Origin: an uncultured Lachnospiraceae bacterium
GTDB lineage: Bacteria; Bacillota; Clostridia; Lachnospirales; Lachnospiraceae
DNA length: 64,000 nt
NCBI GenBank assembly: GCA_934317005.1
Contig: CAKREB010000009.1
Location: 1 to 64,000, forward strand
Direction of reading: 5' to 3'
The notes under the pieces were generated by a model. It saw only the letters and a program-made list of their open reading frames with translations. It made no database searches and was not told the DNA's origin. This document shows positions 22,498-30,476 of this stretch, in pieces; within the stretch, counting starts at the first letter, position 1, and the number at the start of each line of letters is the position of its first letter. Made by a program: the position numbers and the translations under genes.

Positions 22498-24279
22498 TTG
22501 AAGGCAGTATTGATTGCAGTGAATGCAAAATATATTCATTCGAATCTGGGGATTTATACACTATACGCCTATAGCAGAGAGCATGGGATCAGAGAAGATG
22601 AACTGTGCTATAAGGAATATACGATCAACCAGAGTCTGGAAGATATTATAGGAGATATTTATGAAGAAAAGCCGGATTTGATAGGCTTTTCCTGCTATAT
22701 CTGGAATATTGAAATGGTTCGTAAGATTGCAAGGGAGCTTCGCAAGGTGCTTGCAGATTGTATGATCTGGTATGGCGGGCCAGAAGTCAGCTATGATGCA
22801 CTTTCTACCTTACGGGAAAATGAATGGGTGGATGGTGTTATCATTGGTGAAGGCGAGCAGAGCTTTTTTGAGGTGCTTGAATGTTTTCGGGAGAATGGCA
22901 GAGAAAGTGCCTATGATCAGATTGCCGGTCTTGCGATACGAAAGAATGGGGAAAGAGTTCTGACAAAGCCACGGGAGCGTGCTTCTTTGGACGAGGTTGT
23001 ATTTCCATATCATGATATGAAGGAATTGCAAAACAGGATCGTATATTATGAAACAAGCCGCGGATGTCCATATGGGTGTAGTTATTGTCTGTCATCCGTA
23101 GAAAAGAGGGTTCATTTTCGCAGCATGGAGTTTGTAAAAAAGGAACTTCAGTTTTTCTTAGACCAAAAGGTTCCGCAGGTAAAATTTGTCGATCGGACAT
23201 TTAACTGCAATCCGGTTCATACGATGGAGATATGGCGATATATTTATGAACATGATAATGGGATTACAAACTTTCATTTTGAACTTTCGGCAGATATCCT
23301 GACTGATGAGGAGGTTTCTTTTGTCAGAAAGTTCCGTCCGGGTCTGGCGCAGTTTGAAATCGGTGTGCAGTCTACAAATCCTAAGACGATCGAGGCAATT
23401 CACCGCAAAATGGATTTAGACCGATTGAGAAAACGTGTGTCACAGATTCAGGAGGGAAGAAATATTCATCAGCATCTGGATCTGATCATTGGACTGCCAT
23501 ATGAGGATATCACATCCTTTAGAAAGTCGTTTAATGATGTGTATGCGATGAAACCGGATCAGTTTCAGGTAGGTTTTCTTAAAGTGCTGAAGGGTTCACC
23601 TATCCATCAGCAGGCGTTAGAATACGGTATTGTGTATCAGTCGGTGCCGCCATATGAGGTTTTGTATACAAACTGGATTACATATGATGAAGTGCGGCGC
23701 CTGAAGCTAGTGGAAGAGATGGTAGAACGGTATTATAACAGCATGCAGTTTGAAGCTTCTGTGCCATATCTGGTATCCTTTTTTGAAGATGCGTTTGGCT
23801 TTTATGATACGCTTGGTCAATATTTTAAAGAGAAAGGATATATTACAGTGCAGCAGTCGAGAATGCAAAATTATGAGATCTTATATGATTTTGCAAAGGA
23901 GTGCATGGCACGGAAAGGCATAGAACTTTCGCTGGTCAGAGAACTGTTGATCTTTGATCTGTATGCGAGGGAAAATCTGAAAAAAGAACCGGCATTTCTT
24001 GCCGGGAGAGTGCTCACGGATAAGCAGAAAGAAGAGGAACGTTTCTTTTATCAAAACGAAGAAATGGTTGCCAGATATCTGGAAGGATATGAGTCATATT
24101 CCTGGAAGCAGATGCTTCGCATGACGCATATGGAGTGGTTTTCTTATGATATTCCGGCATTTGTGGCAGGAAACGGCTTAAAGCGCAAGGATACCGTTGT
24201 GCTGTTTGATTATGAAAAACGAAATCCGCTGGATCATCAGGCACATTACAGTACGATTGAGCTTTCGTCAGTCTTCTAA
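22498..24279 (+). CDS. B12-binding domain radical SAM protein (DUF4080 type)
   Basis: A 593-residue enzyme. The N-terminal cobalamin-binding-like Rossmann domain (VLIAVNAKYIHSNLG ... IGFSCYIWN ... WYGGPEVS) is followed by a radical SAM barrel with the cluster motif CPYGCSYC (residues ~193-200), and a C-terminal DUF4080-type region. Members use SAM to generate a 5'-deoxyadenosyl radical; the substrate is unknown, although some relatives methylate or modify RNA or peptides. The start is TTG 22498 with GGGAGG upstream; no ATG fits. Its last 12 bp overlap the convergent TPR gene. Confidence 0.85.
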   Translation: MKAVLIAVNAKYIHSNLGIYTLYAYSREHGIREDELCYKEYTINQSLEDIIGDIYEEKPDLIGFSCYIWNIEMVRKIARELRKVLADCMIWYGGPEVSYDALSTLRENEWVDGVIIGEGEQSFFEVLECFRENGRESAYDQIAGLAIRKNGERVLTKPRERASLDEVVFPYHDMKELQNRIVYYETSRGCPYGCSYCLSSVEKRVHFRSMEFVKKELQFFLDQKVPQVKFVDRTFNCNPVHTMEIWRYIYEHDNGITNFHFELSADILTDEEVSFVRKFRPGLAQFEIGVQSTNPKTIEAIHRKMDLDRLRKRVSQIQEGRNIHQHLDLIIGLPYEDITSFRKSFNDVYAMKPDQFQVGFLKVLKGSPIHQQALEYGIVYQSVPPYEVLYTNWITYDEVRRLKLVEEMVERYYNSMQFEASVPYLVSFFEDAFGFYDTLGQYFKEKGYITVQQSRMQNYEILYDFAKECMARKGIELSLVRELLIFDLYARENLKKEPAFLAGRVLTDKQKEEERFFYQNEEMVARYLEGYESYSWKQMLRMTHMEWFSYDIPAFVAGNGLKRKDTVVLFDYEKRNPLDHQAHYSTIELSSVF

Positions 24280-24876
24280 TCTGCAAAGCTGAAGCTGCTT
24301 TGCTATAGACTCCTTTAGCGGGTGTTCGGACTGTTTTATATCTTCAATCAGTCCGTCAAGCTTTGCAAGGTCGTTTTCGTGTGCATAGATGTGTCCCAGC
24401 GTGATATAGATACTGGAAATATCGCATCGCAGGGAAAGTGCGTATTCTAAAATGATTTTGGCATTTTCAAAATCTTTTTGCTCATAACGATATACACCCC
24501 AGTTATTCAATGCATGACTAAAGGTCAGGAAGTTTTGATCGTAGTCCGATAGCGCTTCCAGATTGGCAATACCGAACTGTTCCTTTAAGTCGGTATTGGT
24601 ATATTGGGAAAGGTTTAGCATCTTTGTAGAAAGGCAGTTCTGTACCTGCTTTTGCAGATCCAGTTCTCTTTCATCGGTCGTGTCGCCGAAAGGAAGCAGA
24701 TCGTCCGGTGTGTTGATATAATCAAGGGTAGTGATATCTTTGGCGCGCGCAAAATTTGCCTGATGTTCACGTTCCCAAAAATTCTCATTGGCAGCTGAAG
24801 AAGCAGAATCAGAACGTTTTAACTTGACGCGGATAATGATTGTGAATAAAATAATACATATCAAAAAAATAGGCAT
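24268..24876 (-). CDS. Membrane-anchored TPR-repeat protein
   Basis: A 202-residue protein with an N-terminal membrane helix (MPIFLICIILFTIIIRVKL) followed by a soluble domain. Residues ~110-190 hold two to three tetratricopeptide-like helix pairs (ALNNWGVYRYEQKDFENAKI, EYALSLRCDISSIYITLGHIYAHENDLAKL). AAAGGACG precedes the ATG. Its 3' end overlaps the radical SAM gene on the opposite strand by 12 bp and no terminator separates them. A protein-interaction role is likely; partner unknown. Confidence 0.75.
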   Translation of the reverse strand: MPIFLICIILFTIIIRVKLKRSDSASSAANENFWEREHQANFARAKDITTLDYINTPDDLLPFGDTTDERELDLQKQVQNCLSTKMLNLSQYTNTDLKEQFGIANLEALSDYDQNFLTFSHALNNWGVYRYEQKDFENAKIILEYALSLRCDISSIYITLGHIYAHENDLAKLDGLIEDIKQSEHPLKESIAKQLQLCRLED

Positions 24877-24990
24877 AGGTATCGTCCTTTCTATTTGATT
24901 AACAAAAATAGTGTCTGATATTTATGAATCATTAAAATAAAGTAACATTGGCAGGATTATTCCGGTCAATGGATCAAAGGAGGTATTACC

Positions 24991-25092
24991 GTGAATTTCT
25001 TTAATCGCAATACACAGAGAAAAATCGCTGCAGCAATTTGTATTTTAGTAATTATTGCAATGGTTGTTCCTATGGTATTAGGAAGTCTGTAA
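24991..25092 (+). CDS. 33-residue single-helix membrane protein, possibly Prli42-like
   Basis: Too short for standard gene calling. GTG 24991 has a perfect AAAGGAGG 8 nt upstream, and a terminator follows 22 nt after the stop. The peptide starts MNFFNRNTQRKIAAAICIL and ends VVPMVLGSL: a short polar N-terminus with RK, then one membrane helix rich in I, V, A and M. Length and layout match the Prli42 family of stressosome-associated miniproteins in Firmicutes, but similarity is by eye only. No stressosome genes are nearby. Confidence 0.65.
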   Translation: MNFFNRNTQRKIAAAICILVIIAMVVPMVLGSL

Positions 25093-25113
25093 ATATACAG
25101 AACATATGTCATC

Positions 25114-25147
25114 AAAAGAGGAATGTAGAAAGCATTCTTCTTTTTTG
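25114..25147 (+). terminator. Terminator after the small membrane protein
   Basis: AAAAGAGGAATG (25114-25125) pairs with CATTCTTCTTTT (25133-25144, one G-T), followed by TTTT. Confidence 0.85.
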
Positions 25148-25262
25148 CTTTATAGGCTCAGGATATCAAAAGAGTACTTCGTACCAACCTTTTGAACCTT
25201 AAGCTTTATGGGAAATTAATTGCTAAAATCATATAAGCAAACTATACAGAATACACGAAAAA

Positions 25263-25317
25263 AAGTCAAATTCGCCGGAAATATTTGACTTGCCAATTCA
25301 GTGAGGTGTGATACAAT
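25263..25317 (+). promoter_or_regulatory. Promoter with overlapping inverted repeat, vanW-family gene
   Basis: TTGCCA (25290-25295), 16-bp spacer and an extended -10 TGATACAAT (TACAAT 25312-25317). A perfect 9-bp inverted repeat AAGTCAAAT (25263-25271) / ATTTGACTT (25283-25291) abuts the -35, suggesting an operator. The leader is ~90 nt. The rest of 25,148-25,415 shows nothing else. Confidence 0.55.
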
Positions 25318-25415
25318 AAAGGTTACGGTATAAGTTTAGAATGCAGACAATATCGTAAACGGTACAGAATGATCAATAAAGTGATTTGCTGTACTAAGTG
25401 GTATGGAGGGCTGAG

Positions 25416-26951
25416 ATGACAAAGAAAAACAAAAAACTGACTGTCATATTTGTGATTGGCTGTATCTGCGCAATAGCAGTAGCAATAGCAGCAGTTTCAA
25501 TCGCAAAGGGTGTTGAAAACAGTGATAAAATATTAGACGGTGTTACGATCGGTAATCTTTCCGTAGGTGGCATGACACAGGAGGAAGCGCAGAAAGAAGT
25601 TGAAGATTACACGAACAAGTTAGAAAATCGTAATGTTACGATAGCAGTAGGTGATGAAAGCGTTACGGCGACTGCTGCAGAACTTGGTTTTTCCAGTGAT
25701 CCGAAGGACAGTGTGGAAAAAGCATATCAATTAGGAAAAAGTGGAAACTTTTTTAAGCGGATGCAGACGGTAAGTAAACTCGAAGCAAAGGATAAGAAGT
25801 TTGATCTGGAAAGTAATGTCGATGAAGCCGTGTTACGTGATTATATTGAACAGAACTGTACACAGTTTAATGTAAAGACAAAAAATTCAAAGCTAAAGCT
25901 GGTTCGCGGAAAGTTTAAAGCAACAAAATCGCGTGACGGCTTAGAGGTTCAAGTCGAGGATACCGTTGCCGTGGTAAGTCATGCGTTACTAAAGGATAAC
26001 AGTGGAAAAGATCTGGACACAGATGCAGTAGTACAGGTAAAGAAAGCAAAATATACGAAAAAGCAGGTGGCTAAGTGCAAAAATCTTCTGGGAAGTTATT
26101 CTACCGATTACAGTAAGTCAACAGCACCGCGTGCCAACAATGTCCGGGTGGCAGCTAATTATATTAATGGAACGATCATCTATCCGGGTAAGGTCTTTTC
26201 TGTGGTAAAGACGATCAAGGACAGAACGGAAGCAAATGGCTATCAGTCTGCACCGGAGTATTCCAGTGGAAAAGTGGTTGCAGGCGTAGGTGGCGGAGTG
26301 TGTCAGGTATCAACGACATTATACAATGCAGTGATCAATGCAGAGCTTGAGATTGTAGAGAGATCACCTCATTCTATGGTTGTAGGTTATGTTGATGTGT
26401 CAAGGGATGCCGCAATCGCAGGAGATTATAAGGACTTTAAGTTTAAAAACAATACAGATGCGCCGGTTTATATCGCAGCATCAGCAGATGGAAGCACACT
26501 GTCCTTTAAGATTTACGGCGAGGAAACCAGAGCTGCGAATCGGGAGATTTCCTTTGAGTCTGAGATATTAGAAAAAATCCAGCCGGGTGAGGCAAAAATC
26601 ACAGAAGATCCATCTTTACCGGCATCGTATCGGGCGGTAACACAGTCTGCTCATGTAGGTTATAAGGCAAAGCTGTGGAAGATTGTTAAGGTGGATGGTG
26701 TACAGACAGACAAGATACAGATTAACTCCAGTGTCTACAATGCAGAACCGGAGCATATTACGGTAGGAAAGCAGGCTGCGACACCTGCACCGTCAGAAAA
26801 TCCAAAGAGCACGGAGGAGCCAAAGGAAAGTCAGAAGCCGAAGACATCGAAAGAACCGAAGGCGACAAAAGCACCAAAAGTGACGGCAGCACCGAAACAG
26901 ACGAAAAGTCCGAAAGCAACAAAGAAGCCGAAGTCTGCAAAGGCAGAATAG
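25416..26951 (+). CDS. VanW-family cell-envelope protein
   Basis: A 511-residue membrane-anchored protein. One N-terminal membrane helix (LTVIFVIGCICAIAVAIAAVSIA) precedes two putative peptidoglycan-binding domains (VTIGNLSVGGMTQEEAQKEV start, then ~110-200), then the VanW domain (~230-370; YPGKVFSVVKTI, the conserved GGGVCQVSTTLYNAV and ERSPHSMVVGYV). The C-terminal ~55 residues are a Lys/Pro/Thr-rich wall-spanning tail. VanW proteins accompany vancomycin-resistance genes in some species but are general envelope proteins in Lachnospiraceae; no van genes are here. ATG 25416 with GGAGGG is preferred to GTG 25398. Confidence 0.85.
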   Translation: MTKKNKKLTVIFVIGCICAIAVAIAAVSIAKGVENSDKILDGVTIGNLSVGGMTQEEAQKEVEDYTNKLENRNVTIAVGDESVTATAAELGFSSDPKDSVEKAYQLGKSGNFFKRMQTVSKLEAKDKKFDLESNVDEAVLRDYIEQNCTQFNVKTKNSKLKLVRGKFKATKSRDGLEVQVEDTVAVVSHALLKDNSGKDLDTDAVVQVKKAKYTKKQVAKCKNLLGSYSTDYSKSTAPRANNVRVAANYINGTIIYPGKVFSVVKTIKDRTEANGYQSAPEYSSGKVVAGVGGGVCQVSTTLYNAVINAELEIVERSPHSMVVGYVDVSRDAAIAGDYKDFKFKNNTDAPVYIAASADGSTLSFKIYGEETRAANREISFESEILEKIQPGEAKITEDPSLPASYRAVTQSAHVGYKAKLWKIVKVDGVQTDKIQINSSVYNAEPEHITVGKQAATPAPSENPKSTEEPKESQKPKTSKEPKATKAPKVTAAPKQTKSPKATKKPKSAKAE

Positions 26952-26993
26952 AAACTTTAGCTATACTACGGAGTCAGGAAAGGAATAAGCAGT

Positions 26994-27980
26994 ATGGAAA
27001 TAGGAAAAGTACCTGAGAATGTATTGAAACGAGCTGTTTTTAAACAGATTCATCACCGCCGTTCGGAAGTGATACTGCATCCGGGAGTAGGCGAAGATTG
27101 CAGTGCTGTGGAAGTTGGTGAGGATGAGGTACTGGTTTTTTCAGTTGATCCGATTACGGCAACCGACAAAGGGGCAGGAAACTTTGCCGTACATGTTACA
27201 GCAAATGATCTGGCATCATCAGGAGCAGAGCCTATTGGTATTATGACAAGCATTATCCTTCCACCGCGGACACGCGAAAAGAAGCTGCGCGAACTGATGC
27301 AGGAGATCGAATATGCCTGCAACGGTCTTGGCATAGAGATTATGGGCGGTCATACGGAAATATCCGATGTGGTCAACCGTCCTGTGATCACGGTGACAGG
27401 TGTTGGAAAGGTCAAAAAAGGAAAGCTGGTTTCAACCGGTGGACTTAAACCGGGGGATGAGCTGGTCATGACAAAGTGGGCAGGTCTGGAAGGAACAGCA
27501 ATTATTGCTGCAGAGAAGAGAGAACAGCTTTTAGAAACATTGCCGGAGGAATTAGTTGATACAGCGGCAGCTTTTTATAAATATCTGTCGGTAGTACCGG
27601 AGGCCGCAGTCGCCATGAACACCGGCGTGAGCGCGATGCATGATGTAACAGAGGGTGGTATCTTTGGTGCATTATGGGAAATGGGTGCTGCGTCCGGTGT
27701 TGGAATCACTGCCGATTTAAAGAAGATACCAATTCGACAGGAAACCATAGAAGTGTGTGAGGTGTTTGATATTAACCCTTATCGTATGATGTCCAGTGGC
27801 TCTATGCTGATTGGATGCAGAAACGGCAATCTTTTGGTAGAGGAACTGGAGAAGAGTGGAATTTCTGCGGCGGTTATCGGAAGAGCAAACGAAACGAATG
27901 ACAGAGTGATCGTAAATGATTATGAAACCCGTTTTCTGGAACCGGCGGGCAGTGATGAGCTATATAAGATATATCAGTAA
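26994..27980 (+). CDS. AIR synthase-related (PurM/HypE-like) protein
   Basis: A 328-residue ATP-grasping protein of the PurM/HypE/ThiL superfamily. Seen: GVGEDCSAVEV and the Asp-rich VFSVDPITAT (metal/phosphate site), VHVTANDLASSGAEP, MGGHTEISD, and MHDVTEGGIFGALWEM in the C-terminal domain. It lacks the HypE C-terminal PRIC cysteine tail, so it is not hydrogenase-maturation HypE. Relatives are found next to amino-acid or tRNA genes in Clostridia with no assigned reaction. It lies 42 nt after the VanW gene on the same strand. Confidence 0.8.
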   Translation: MEIGKVPENVLKRAVFKQIHHRRSEVILHPGVGEDCSAVEVGEDEVLVFSVDPITATDKGAGNFAVHVTANDLASSGAEPIGIMTSIILPPRTREKKLRELMQEIEYACNGLGIEIMGGHTEISDVVNRPVITVTGVGKVKKGKLVSTGGLKPGDELVMTKWAGLEGTAIIAAEKREQLLETLPEELVDTAAAFYKYLSVVPEAAVAMNTGVSAMHDVTEGGIFGALWEMGAASGVGITADLKKIPIRQETIEVCEVFDINPYRMMSSGSMLIGCRNGNLLVEELEKSGISAAVIGRANETNDRVIVNDYETRFLEPAGSDELYKIYQ

Positions 27981-28086
27981 TAGTAAGAAAAACAGGAGAT
28001 CTGTGTCTGTGTGCACTTGTCACAGATCAAAATATATGTGCTGAAAAAGCATGATGTTTATTAGTGCGCAGAAAAGAGGATTTAGG

Positions 28087-28572
28087 ATGAAGAAGCAGAT
28101 TTTAGACGCGATCAGCAAGAACAGCCGCTATTCTACAGAAGACCTTGCGGCGATGCTGGCGACAGATGAAGATACAGTTAAGAAGGAAATTAAGGAGATG
28201 GAGGATGCCAATGTGATCTGTGGTTATCCTACGCTGATCAACTGGGATCAGACAGATTGTGAAAAGGTAACGGCATTAATCGAAGTAAAAGTCACACCAC
28301 AGCGCGACATGGGATTTAATAAGGTCGCAGAGCGTATTTATCGTTTTGAAGAGGTAGAGAGTGTTTATCTGATGTCAGGCGGTTTTGACCTTACGGTTCT
28401 GATTCAGGGAAAGAGCATGAAAGAAGTAGCAAGATTTGTTTCAGAAAAGCTTTCTACCTTAGAATATGTAAATAGTACAGCGACATATTTTGTGTTGAAA
28501 AAGTATAAAGAACACGGACTGATCATGTCCAACGAAAAGCACGAATCAGAAAGGATGTTAATTACACCATGA
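28087..28572 (+). CDS. Lrp/AsnC-family transcriptional regulator
   Basis: A 161-residue regulator: N-terminal winged helix-turn-helix (KQILDAISKNSRYSTEDLAAMLATDEDTVKKEIKEMED) and a C-terminal RAM ligand-binding domain (ALIEVKVTPQ ... VYLMSGGFDLTVLIQGKSMKEVARFV). ATG 28087 follows GAGGATTTAGG and starts at the conserved point; the earlier ATG 28051 is unlikely. It overlaps the aminotransferase gene by 4 nt (ATGA), so the two are translationally coupled. It probably senses an amino acid handled by the aminotransferase. Confidence 0.9.
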   Translation: MKKQILDAISKNSRYSTEDLAAMLATDEDTVKKEIKEMEDANVICGYPTLINWDQTDCEKVTALIEVKVTPQRDMGFNKVAERIYRFEEVESVYLMSGGFDLTVLIQGKSMKEVARFVSEKLSTLEYVNSTATYFVLKKYKEHGLIMSNEKHESERMLITP

Positions 28573-29735
28573 GAGATCCATTATCAAATAAAATAAAAAC
28601 AATTGAACCATCCGGTATCCGCAAATTTTTTGATATTGTCAGTGAAATGAAAGATGCCATTTCTCTTGGTGTAGGTGAGCCGGATTTTGATACACCGTGG
28701 CATATTCGTGAAGAGGGAATTTATTCCTTAGAGCAGGGACGCACATTTTACACGTCCAATGCCGGATTGAAAGAGTTAAAAGAAGAGGTTGCGTTGTATT
28801 TAAAGCGTCGTTTTCGACTGGAATATGATTATCAGCATGAGATTATGATCACAGTAGGAGGAAGTGAAGCTATTGATGCGGCATTCCGTGCCATGCTAGA
28901 TCCGGGTGATGAGGTACTGATCCCACAGCCGAGCTATGTGTCCTATGAACCTTGTGTTGTTCTTGCAGACGGAGTTCCGGTTGTGATCGAATTGCAGGAA
29001 AAGGATCAGTTTAAGCTGACAAGACAGCAGCTTTTGGATGCAATTACCGACAAAACAAAGATTTTGGTTATGCCATTTCCAAACAATCCAACCGGAGCAG
29101 TTATGACAAGGGAGGATTTACAGGATATCGTTGATATTCTTATTGAGAAAGATATTTATGTGATTTCAGATGAAATCTATTCTGAGCTTACATACTGTGG
29201 AGATCATGTGTCTATTGCAGAGTTTCCGGGCATGAAGGAACGCACGATTGTCATTAACGGTTTTTCAAAATCTTATGCCATGACAGGCTGGCGCTTAGGA
29301 TATGCCTGTGGCCCGCGACTTATCTTAGACCAGATGCTAAAGATCCATCAGTTTGCGATCATGTGTGCACCGACTACAAGCCAGTATGCTGCCGTTGAGG
29401 CACTGCGCAATGGAGATGAGGAAGTGGAGCGCATGAGAAGTGCTTATAACCAGCGAAGAAACTTTTTGATGGATGCATTTCAGAAGATGGGATTACAGTG
29501 CTTTGAGCCATTTGGCGCATTTTATGTATTCCCTTGTATTAAAGAGTTTGGCATGACTTCAGATGAGTTTGCAACCAGACTGTTGAAGGAAGAAAAGGTT
29601 GCCGTTGTGCCGGGCACGGCTTTTGGTGCCTGCGGTGAGGGATTCCTTAGAATATCGTATGCATATTCCATCGATGATCTGAAAAAAGCACTGGCACGTC
29701 TGGAAGCGTTTATTGAAAGACTGCGTGCACAGTAG
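28569..29735 (+). CDS. PLP-dependent aminotransferase, class I/II
   Basis: A 388-residue fold-type I aminotransferase. The PLP lysine lies in NGFSKSYAMTGWRLGYACGP (SKSYAMTGWR motif), with PNNPTGAVMTRE and SDEIYSELTY upstream and an arginine for the substrate carboxylate near FLRISYA. It is of the Aat/PatA type that uses aspartate or aromatic amino acids; substrate not determined from sequence. The Lrp-aminotransferase pair is widespread in Clostridia and indicates amino-acid metabolism controlled by its own regulator. Confidence 0.92.
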   Translation: MRDPLSNKIKTIEPSGIRKFFDIVSEMKDAISLGVGEPDFDTPWHIREEGIYSLEQGRTFYTSNAGLKELKEEVALYLKRRFRLEYDYQHEIMITVGGSEAIDAAFRAMLDPGDEVLIPQPSYVSYEPCVVLADGVPVVIELQEKDQFKLTRQQLLDAITDKTKILVMPFPNNPTGAVMTREDLQDIVDILIEKDIYVISDEIYSELTYCGDHVSIAEFPGMKERTIVINGFSKSYAMTGWRLGYACGPRLILDQMLKIHQFAIMCAPTTSQYAAVEALRNGDEEVERMRSAYNQRRNFLMDAFQKMGLQCFEPFGAFYVFPCIKEFGMTSDEFATRLLKEEKVAVVPGTAFGACGEGFLRISYAYSIDDLKKALARLEAFIERLRAQ

Positions 29736-29835
29736 AAAAATAGTGGTGCATACTGTTTATCTGATCAAATGATGTAGGGAATAGTACTGCTCAATGTCTA
29801 ATCTTTACGTGTAACAAATGAAGGAGTGGAAACAG

Positions 29836-30339
29836 ATGCTAAATATTGTACTTTTAGAGCCGGAGATGCCGGCAAATACCGGAAATATCGGCAGAACCTG
29901 TTGTGCAACCGGTACCAGACTTCATCTGATCGAGCCGATGGGCTTTAAGATCAATGATAAGATGTTAAAGAGAGCCGGATTAGACTACTGGGATCAATTA
30001 GATGTCACGGTTTATGACTGTCTGGATGACTTCTGGGAACAGAATCCGGAAGCGGTAGGGAAAACCTTTATGGCAACGACAAAGGCAAAGCATAATTATT
30101 CCGATGTTTCTTATCCGAAGGATGCATATATTATGTTTGGAAAGGAAAGTGCAGGGATTCCGGAAGAGCTTTTGCTAGACTATGAAGATACAGCCATCCG
30201 CATTCCGATGAATGAACACATAAGATCTTTAAATCTGTCCAATTCGGTAGCGATTGTGCTATATGAAGCTTTAAGACAGAATCAGTTCTTTTCCATGCAG
30301 ATGGAAGGAGAACTTCACAGGCTTCACTGGAAAAAATAA
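29836..30339 (+). CDS. trmL: tRNA (cytidine/uridine-34 2'-O)-methyltransferase TrmL
   Basis: A 167-residue SPOUT methyltransferase that methylates the wobble ribose of tRNA-Leu. Motifs: LEPEMPANTGNIGRTC at the N-terminus, FGKESAGIPEELL in the middle and IPMNEHIRSLNLSNSVAI at the trefoil knot that binds SAM. ATG 29836 is preceded by AAGGAGTGG; the ATG at 29818 is inside that ribosome binding site. A clear terminator follows at 30382. Confidence 0.95.
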   Translation: MLNIVLLEPEMPANTGNIGRTCCATGTRLHLIEPMGFKINDKMLKRAGLDYWDQLDVTVYDCLDDFWEQNPEAVGKTFMATTKAKHNYSDVSYPKDAYIMFGKESAGIPEELLLDYEDTAIRIPMNEHIRSLNLSNSVAIVLYEALRQNQFFSMQMEGELHRLHWKK

Positions 30340-30381
30340 AGAAAAATATGTTCTATGACAGTAGAGTGATTCTGGCGTTAT

Positions 30382-30426
30382 AAAAGGCACAGGTGAAAAA
30401 CATAGGTATTTCATCTGTGCCTTTTT
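30382..30426. terminator. Terminator between trmL and the Hsp70-like gene
   Basis: AAAAGGCACAGGTGAAA (30382-30398) pairs with TTTCATCTGTGCCTTTT (30409-30425), one G-T pair. A-run and T-run on the two sides allow use by both convergent units. Confidence 0.85.
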
Positions 30427-30476
30427 GTGAAATGATTTCGTATCGAAACAACTGTTTTGTTGTTTTTGATGTTTTG

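Noticed and set aside
25416..26951. VanW protein as a sign of vancomycin resistance
   Set aside because: No vanH/A/X/R/S genes nearby; VanW-domain proteins are common in susceptible Clostridia.
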